A DNA stretch of 64,000 bases, from the NCBI GenBank assembly GCA_027422505.1, contig JAPQWV010000417.1, forward strand, positions 124,001 to 188,000, given 5' to 3'. Under the pieces are notes generated by a model. The model ran no database searches, was not told the DNA's origin, and worked only from the letters and a program-made list of their open reading frames with translations. The translations under genes and the position numbers were made by a program. This DNA comes from Craterostigma plantagineum. Lineage: Eukaryota > Streptophyta > Magnoliopsida > Lamiales > Linderniaceae. This document shows positions 57,070 through 64,000 of the stretch, piece by piece (the first letter of the stretch is position 1; the number at the start of each line of letters is the position of its first letter).

Positions 57070-58792
57070 CCTGACCTAATTTATTTATCTAATGTTCAAT
57101 TCGCCCGATTGTGGGTATGTGGAAGTGAGTTTCGCAGCTATCATCATCGGCCGATAGCCTTTAATTGCACACACTTTCGCCCGATTTAGGTTACACTTGG
57201 AATCGCCCGATTCTTGAAGGACGTGGCGAAGGTTCTCCTTCGAACCTAGTTTCGGCCGAAACTCATGTCGCCCGATTCGTTGAGCTCATCACGTGGTTCG
57301 CCCGATTCCATGAAAATTAGGTTATAAGATACATATTGGCGAAAGTCCATGTAATCCCCTTAGTTTCGGTCGAAACTTCTTTATACCTAATCCTTGAATC
57401 GCCCGGAACTCCCTTTCTTAACCACATTCGATCGAAAGTCCATTTGATTAACTACATTTGATCGAAACCTTCAAATATTCATATCATCGAAACTTGGCTC
57501 TTTTATTTACTCCATCCAGAATTCTTAAGTTCTAACATTTCTTTTACAATTAAAACATTCCATACTACCCAAGATCACCTTATAGTAAGGTTACAAGCCC
57601 TAAAACATACAAGACTTCCCCCAAAATTTAGCCAAACCCAAGTAAACACTTAAATGTCGACTTACGCCCCTAAACTAGGGTTTTTCACACCAATCTTACA
57701 CCTTGGTTCCCACGTTTTTGTTAATTCCCTGAATTAGAGTATTTGAACAACCTAGGTTTACAAATTTACCAAGATCATAAGGGATACTTCACTTACCTAA
57801 AGCCCGGAACTTAAGCTGTTGGAAATTTCTTTAAGTTGGTATAAATTTCTTTGATCTTCCTTTCACGTTATTAAAAGTTCCTCTTATAGTTTCGTTTCTT
57901 GTAGAGGTTTCTCTTTGAGTGATCTTTGATTTACTTGATAAGGATTAAAACATAGGAAAATGTGATAGAATTGACTAGTAGGTGACTAACCTCTTATGTT
58001 AAGCAAAGCTTGATTCTATCACACACGTAGAATTGTGATTGGTCTAAATTATTTACATGTGTCGTCCTAATCTATTACATCACCTAAACCAATTGGCCGA
58101 TTCTATTTTAATTGGTATATAAAATTGCCTAGTTGGTGCATACAATCGCCCGATTCTACTTTGGGTCTCAATCCTCGGCGAAAGTTCATACATGCATATG
58201 ATTCGATCGAAACTACCTCTAAGCCTTGGGAATCGCTCGATTTAATTTAAACATATTCAATCATATACACAAAAATCGCTCGATTTTTTACTCCATTCAC
58301 TCGGCGATTTCTATTTTTACTATTTGTCAAATCGATCAATTTTTAGTTATTCATTCCAAAACTCGGCGAAAGTTAGGTACACATGTGTATCTATACCCAA
58401 AATCGCCTGATTCCCTACCTTTATTTGCTAGGCGATTTTAGTATTCTATTTACATGGAATTGATTAATTCTCAGTTCTTAATTCCAATCGCCCGAACTGG
58501 TTCACACTACATATGAAAATTAGCTAATTTCTTCTAAATCTTAATATCATCACATGATGGTCTATCACGTACCATGAAATCACGTAGACACATAAGTAAT
58601 TTAAAGGCATAAGAGCATGAACACATAGTATCACATATCGAGCTCAAATTAATGATGTGTCCTAAAAAAAAATATTTCACCCAGAATCATGGCTCCTTAA
58701 CGTAATTAGCCCAAAAATTTCTCTAATTAATTATTTCCCCCATTAATTATATCATAAACCCCGTAATTAGATTTTACGGCTATTACAAATAC

Positions 58793-59032
58793 TGTTTCCG
58801 GCTGCCCGTGGACGTAGGACACCTGTCCGAACCACGTAAAATCTGTGTTCCTTTCGTTCCTTTTCTTTTTTCTAACACAAAACCATAAACCCTAACACAC
58901 ATTAAAATACCAGACCCAGTCCGTTTCATTCGTCAACCATTTTTCCCGGACCTCTTCCGCTTAGAATCAATCATGCTGTTAATGACCTCTTCCGTAAAAA
59001 TCCTTCCGCGGAGCTCACCGCTTCATTATGAG
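58793..59032 (+). mobile_element. Possible copia LTR fragment
   Basis: GGCTGCCCGTGGACGTAGG, then CCGAACCACGTAAAATC at 58800-58842, is a phrase I know from the transcript-start part of many plant copia LTRs. Only this scrap is recognisable. Its orientation is opposite to the pol fragment beside it, so the two need not belong together. Confidence 0.4.
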
Positions 59033-61105
59033 TCAGTTTTCCTTTTCGAGCAAATAAGTTACGAAATCATCACCAAACAATTTCTCTATTCTAGCTCGTT
59101 TGCTTCGCCTCGGTTCTAGGTCGAGAACCGGACTAGGGTTTTCAGTTTCCTCATTAGCTCGTTCAGACGAACTAGATCCTTCATTGGACTTATAAGGAAA
59201 TATATTTTCGAAGAAACATACATTCCTAGATTCCATTACAGAATTTTTGTGTATATCCGATATTTTCGAATCACATACAATGATATGCCGTATTATTATG
59301 CGCATATCCTATAAGAACGCAGTCCACCGTTTTAGGACCGATTTTACCAATTTAGGTGTTGGTACAACTACCTTGGCCAAAGACCCCCACATTCTCAAAT
59401 GTTGGTAGGATGACGTCTTTCCTTTCCATAATTCGTATGGAGTCTTATTTTCTTTCTTTCGAGGTACCATATTCAAAAGGTAACTACTCGATAATATAGT
59501 TTCGCCTCACATATTAGGTGGTAGACCCGAGCTTAACAGCATAACATTCATCATTTCTTCGACGTGTGATTTTTAGGTTTAGCGACTCTATTTCATTGAG
59601 GTGAATACAATGGGATTACCTCATGAATAATACCATGCTCCGCACAGAAGTTACTGATCCGCGCTTCATATTCGCCACCTCGATCACTTTTGAAATCGTT
59701 TTATATTTCTCCCGAGTTGATTTTCAACTTCGGTTTTACATTGAATAATTATTCTAACGTTTCGTCTTTGCTCTTAAGCAAATATACATGGCAATATTTC
59801 GTGCTATCGTCTGTAAACATTATAAAATATTTATTTCCTCCTCGTGCTGAACGTATTTCAAATCACAAATATCGCTATGAATCAATTCAAGTGGTTCGGT
59901 GCTTCGTGTTATTGAAGGGAATGACGATCTCGTCAGTCTTGTATCGTCGCGAATTTCGCACTATGTTTTGAATCGATTCAAATGTAGAAGTATGGTTCTA
60001 GTTAATTAATCGACGTATCGAATTAAAATTAACGTGACCTAATCTACCAACCATATGTTGGAAGATTCAAGCAAGTAAAACAAAAGAAGTAATCTACTTC
60101 ATCTCATTGACCACACTCATTACATTTAGCTTCAACAAACCATCAGTAGCATAACCTTTCCTACAAACATACCAGACTTGAACAAAATAACTTTGTCCGA
60201 CTCAAACACAATGCGAAAAACCGTGCTTGTTCAACAAGAATCCCGAAATGAGGTTCTTGCGAATTTCCGGTACATACAACACATTTTCAGTGTTAGTATT
60301 TTTCAGACGTCATCTGCAATAGCACGTTTCCTTTCCCTTCCACGGTAGCCGCCGCCAAGTTGCCCATGTAGATCTTTTCTTCTTCAACCGTCTCAAATGT
60401 TGAGAAGAGGCTTCGGTTTCTGCAAACATGTCTAGATGCCCCGGTATAGATCGACCACTTCTTTGGATTCGACCCAACCATGTTCACTTCTGAGACCACC
60501 GCGACAAGGGTCATTTCATCAACCTCCTTGGTAATGTCTCTCACATGTTAGCTTGGTGGCTCCTTTTCGGGAGAAGACAGTCCGACGACTTGTGGCCTAG
60601 TTTGTCGCAGTTGAAGCATTTTTCCTTGAACTTATAGTTCGGCTTTGAGATGCCTCCGGTTGCCCCAAGTTTTGCCTTGGGTTAACCGCGCCTTTGCCCT
60701 TCTTAGAGGCATGCTCCACCACGTTTACCTTCGGTTCAGATGCGCTCGACACTCTCTTTTCCGACCTTTTATTGTCTTCTTCGATTCGAAGTCTAACAAT
60801 CAAATCCTCCAAAGACACTCTCCTTGTGATTATGCTTGAGATAATTTTTGAAGTCTTTCCAGCCTGGTGGCAACTTCTCAAAATAGCCCCAACTTGGAAA
60901 GATTCACTCAGAACCATTCGTTCTGCATGGATCTCTTGCAAGACTAGTTGAATCTCTTGCACTTGACTGATACATTCTTGGAATCGACCATCTTAATCAA
61001 GGAACCGTCCGACAACCAATTCCTTTGTGCCAGCATCCTCTGTTTTATATTTGCGGTCTAACGATTCCCACAGTTCCTTAACCGTAGCGACCACCCATAC
61101 AAGTT
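59033..61105 (-). pseudogene. Ty1/copia gag-protease-integrase remnant (Tork-like)
   Basis: From the right: Gag C-terminal half (61105-60597) with MQEIQLVLQEIHAERMVLSE and VSLEDLIVRLRIEEDNKRSE. A CCHC knuckle CFNCDKLGHKSSDC follows in a shifted frame near 60575-60620. The protease reads WSIYTGASRHVC: Tyr replaces the catalytic Asp. Integrase pieces include SDRGGEYEARISNFC around 59690-59640. The segment 59305-59033 has MESRNVCFFENIFPYKSNEG and PRRSKRARIEKLFGDDFVTY, the linker before RT. RT and RNase H are missing. Frameshifts are numerous. The linker and protease motifs fit Tnt1/Tork-type copia rather than the Sireviruses elsewhere in the window. Confidence 0.85.
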
Positions 61106-63560
61106 GTACAGAGTATCGCTTAAAACCCAATAGCTTTAATTAATTTATCCAACAATTTATTGTGACATGATGGGCAATAGTTATATTGAGCAACTTAGAT
61201 TAAAAATTTTGCAACAAAAGTTTATTGGGCGTCACAAATATGTGAGCCCAATCCAACAAAATCTCCTATTTGCTACATTTGACGTTGAACAGGCAAAGAC
61301 ACGCTAAGGAATTGTTTTGTTTTTGCTATTAGAATGTTATAAAGGAACAGTACGACTTGGAACAATCAACAATATTGATAAGTGGTTTATGCTGTAATGA
61401 TTTTTTTGCCGACTTCGCAAAATATTTTTAGCCGCTGAAACTTTGAGGCCATCGCGATATCTTTTCTAGGTCATTTTCTTATCGTACGAGTTGCACGGAA
61501 CGGTACAAAAACTAACAAAGACATTCTTTTCTTTATTTTTTATTTGAATGAATATTTACCACAATAATTGTCTCATCGTTGATTTCGTGCGACATTATAC
61601 GCGATTATTTTTTCTTTCTTTCTTTATCAATACCGTTACTATTATTGCAATTTTAATGACTATTACTCGGACATGAAATACAAGAAGAATATCAATTTGT
61701 AGTTGGCTTCGTTACAACTCTAGTCATAGTTCAAAGTTTCATTGTTATACATCAATTCGTGGGGATTAAATTTAGAAATCTTTTCGGAATGCAATTTCTG
61801 TAACTAATTAATGATATTAATTTTAAATTGTAACTTTTCGTATAATAATTAGCGGACATCTTCAAGTTTTGAAAACTGAACGCACGAACATATAAACGTC
61901 AGAACCTCATCTCTGTTACTTTGTAATATAAAGTAACAATATAAATTTGCAAATTTGATGATAGGTCAGAAGAATTTGAATACTTCGGAGTCCGCATCAT
62001 ATGATAAATCTATATTTTTTCATTATATTTTTAATTGAGTTTATTATCTCCCAGAAGAAGCTTCGAGGAAATTACGCTATTTTGTTTTGCTCGTATCCAT
62101 TTCCCTCTCAAGTCTCAACACATGAATAAGATACGTACAAGTCAGAACATGCAAGAACACATGCTTCTTGGCCCAAACCTATCAATCATTCGAGGATCTT
62201 TTCATCCTTCGAATGTTGTTTAATCAGTTCGAGTCATATCATATCATGATTTATTTACAAGAAATGCTGCAACTTCGATTTCTTGTTCTTTACAATTGAT
62301 TTTAAGAAAAGGTTTTCACGAAATGTATGCAACTTGGGGTTTTGAAAACTATCAAAACATGTAATAATGTCTTTTCTCTTTATATCCTCTTTCTACTAAA
62401 ATTTCCCAACTGTTATTTTCCTAGACAGTACCAACACCAAAAAAATTAAGAAAATAGCATTGGAAAAAGATTATTTTAGAAACAAAAAGGAAAATCCAAG
62501 TGTGTGAAGACTATTATACCGCTACTGCTAAAATGGGCTCATAGTATCCGAGTTACGTGATAATTTAAATGCGAAGTGTTTAAGGGTGGGTAGGTATGCA
62601 GAACAATGGTTGTGTATTGAGTCGTTTAACTAGCTAAGTAAATCCTTATTATCATAATATTTTTTCTGCTGGTTTTCAGCTATATAACGAGTGTATGTGT
62701 AGTATGCCATTCCAGTGATAGATCATGTGTTCAAATTCTTCTTATAACAATATTCTTTATAACGATTCTCAGCATAACTCATTCTATAGCTGAGAATCCG
62801 TTCCAGACAGTAATAAAATCACGAAAATTATCTAGAATAATTAAAATCACTGACTTAAAAAAACAAAGGAAAACCCGTACTCACAACTAAATGAATTATT
62901 GGGACACATACGACACAGTTCTATTGGCATTTTCGTAAAAGTTTGCTTGTATTGCTGCATATATAGGCCATATCCTTCACATGCATATCTCTTTAGGAGC
63001 AAATTGATTTGAATCTGTTTGCATTTGAAATAGGAAGTTTCCACGAAGAAACATGTGTTGTGATATGTGTGGCAAATAGTTCTTTGTGATATATAAATTT
63101 TCGATATGGTAAGTTACTTAGCTATCACAGACGTGACGAGGCATTCCTTTTTCTATTAAAAAGTTGAAATTAATTTAAATTGAGTTAATATATGATTGAA
63201 GGACAAGGTTGAACCGGCCCATAACATGATCAAACTCTGTACCCGTACATTGGTTACTATGTTTAATTTACGCAAGATAATACACAGGAGAGGATGATTA
63301 ACCCCGCTGAACGCCACGAGTTGTTCAATAATAGTGAGATTCAAATTCGATCAATGTTAGTCAACGTATGGGAAATACTATAGCGTTTTGTGGGGATATT
63401 TGTTAGGAATAAACGTACCTCGCATGACATGAAACTGTCAGACCACAGGATTGCAAGACCGCACAATCACAAGACTGTTAGTTTATATTACTGTGAGGCT
63501 GCACGACTGCACTACTGCAGGAAACCTCGACTGCTAGTTTCTATTACTGCTAGCCCTCCT
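61106..63560. other. AT-rich DNA with no recognised feature
   Basis: I looked in all frames and found no protein motif, no LTR end, no terminal inverted repeat and no RNA gene. The short open frames here (up to about 65 codons) look random. It could be old, unrecognisable transposon sequence or true host intergenic DNA. Just before the end, phrases such as CTGCTAGTTT and TATTACTG recur (63475-63550). Confidence 0.6.
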
Positions 63561-63564
63561 AGAA

Positions 63565-63651
63565 CGCAAATTCTACTGGCCGAAGATGGAGAACGACGTA
63601 AAGGCGTTCGTCCGCACCTGCATCAAGTGCCAGCACGACAAGCCGTGTTAA
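63565..63651 (+). pseudogene. Scrap of a Ty3/gypsy integrase zinc domain
   Basis: 29 codons in one frame: FYWPKMENDVKAFVRTC, then IKCQHDKPC and a TAA. The C-x2-C pair and the FYWPKM motif are the zinc-binding end of plant gypsy integrases. Nothing else of that element is present. Confidence 0.75.
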
Positions 63652-63837
63652 GCTAAGATAATTTCACTTAAAATGACTGAATGTAGTCACATCGATTAAT
63701 ATATAGAGCACAAGACCAACGTAAATTAAGAAGATAATAAAGGACATAAATAACTCAATCAATTATTGCTTGATTATCTCAATCAATAATTGCTTGATAA
63801 AGGACATAAATAACTCAATCAATTATTGCTTCTAACA
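63652..63837 (-). mobile_element. Start of a 3' LTR of a copia element at the window edge
   Basis: In minus orientation TGTTAGAAGCAATAATTG begins at 63837, directly after a G-rich polypurine tract (GGGTGGGGGG). A 34-bp direct repeat (AAAGGACATAAATAACTCAA and onward) occurs at about 63738 and 63798. The other end of the LTR is not identifiable; the gypsy scrap at 63651 limits it. Confidence 0.55.
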
Positions 63838-64000
63838 CCCCCCACCCGCAAGCGGACCGAAGGATAGAGGGAAACACGAAGCTTGGATCGGAACATCTCA
63901 AACAACGGACAAGGAAGGCTCTTCGTGAATATGTCTACAAGCTGTAGTGCAGAAGGAACAAAGCGTGTGAGTAAGCGACCATTTTCAACTAGTTCACGTA
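63819..64000 (-). CDS. C-terminal end of a Ty1/copia RNase H, runs off the window
   Basis: An open frame enters from the right edge and reads ENGRLLTRFVPSALQLVDIF, then TKSLPCPLFEMFRSKL. The DIFTK motif and FRSKL are the usual end of copia RNase H. It then passes through the polypurine tract and stops at 63819-63821, inside the LTR. Most of the element must lie beyond 64000. Confidence 0.82.
   Translation of the reverse strand, partial: RELVENGRLLTRFVPSALQLVDIFTKSLPCPLFEMFRSKLRVSLYPSVRLRVGGVRSNN

Larger units (their letters stand above)
52649..58787 (-). mobile_element. Probable solo LTR of a chromovirus-like gypsy element, split by a nested LTR
   Basis: In minus orientation it starts TGTAATAGCCGTAAAATC at 58787, resembling the nested LTR's TGTAATACCCGTAAAAAT, and ends GCGGAGCGCCACA at 52649. 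Removing the nested LTR leaves about 3.17 kb, close to the nested LTR's 2.97 kb. Flanks are AATAA (52644-52648) and AATAC (58788-58792), a 4-of-5 match. The body (56880-58500) is studded with TCGCCCGATT, TCGGCGAAA and CGATCGAAA words. The part at 53170-53350 has repeats with CCCAATG and GAGAGGCTA. No coding potential. The outline is an inference. Confidence 0.55.

Noticed and set aside
61106..63560. Host gene in the AT-rich stretch
   Set aside because: No open frame above about 65 codons, no splice-linked exons or protein motif could be supported by eye; a gene-model search would be needed to exclude it fully.

Overview
The window looks like repeat-dense nuclear DNA of a flowering plant, most likely a eudicot. 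The evidence is the mix of plant-specific transposon lineages: Sirevirus-like Ty1/copia, Athila, Tat and chromovirus-like Ty3/gypsy, and hAT elements with the usual plant 8-bp duplications. The species cannot be named from the sequence. I found no convincing host gene, tRNA, rRNA or CRISPR array in 64 kb. Almost everything is transposon sequence, nested, truncated and decayed, as in heterochromatin or intergenic space.

Layout. 1-2299: start of an Athila element on the minus strand (open Gag frame, tRNA-Asp-type primer site, LTR). 2310-3065: a truncated LTR of another family. 3066-4523: fragment F, a piece of the accessory gene and spacer of a Sirevirus-like element. 4524-13830: element A (minus), with 3' LTR, accessory gene, spacer and the RT-RNase H end of pol; its gag, protease and integrase are missing. 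13959-28369: element C (minus), the best preserved, with 297-bp LTRs, an AGTAC target duplication, primer site, polypurine tract, an open 928-codon gag, a frameshifted pol and an accessory region. 28375-40677: a plus-strand tandem of remnant G and element B (11.9 kb) sharing one LTR. 40678-41806: pol fragment D, carrying a 701-bp hAT-type MITE and the left end of a decayed autonomous hAT. 44177-46053: two unrelated LTRs side by side. 46054-52637: the 3' half of a Tat-lineage element with RNase H, integrase, 59-bp tandem repeats, an antisense accessory ORF and the 3' LTR. 52649-58787: a probable solo LTR of about 3.2 kb split by a second solo LTR (53661-56626, duplication CCTGT). 59033-61105: decayed Ty1/copia gag-protease-integrase. 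61106-63560: AT-rich DNA with nothing recognised. 63565-64000: a gypsy integrase scrap and the 3' end of another copia element.

The most interesting content is the accessory gene found 3' of pol in A, B, C, F and G. It encodes a two-part protein: an N-terminal domain with a VYLQQFW motif and a C-terminal domain with HDLQMALE/HDLQMAVE, joined by a Pro/Ser/Thr-rich linker. In A and B it reads through the polypurine tract and stops inside the LTR. In A and F a 3' splice-site-like sequence abuts its ATG. In C the N-terminal half is inverted relative to the rest. The long non-coding spacers around it are built from family-specific degenerate motifs (TTGCGAAA/TTTCGCA in C, TCTCGATCG-type in A and B) and, in C, from related 65-70-bp tandem modules at two separate sites.

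All coordinates, mismatch counts and motif readings were made by eye without alignment software. Lineage names rest on recognised protein motifs.
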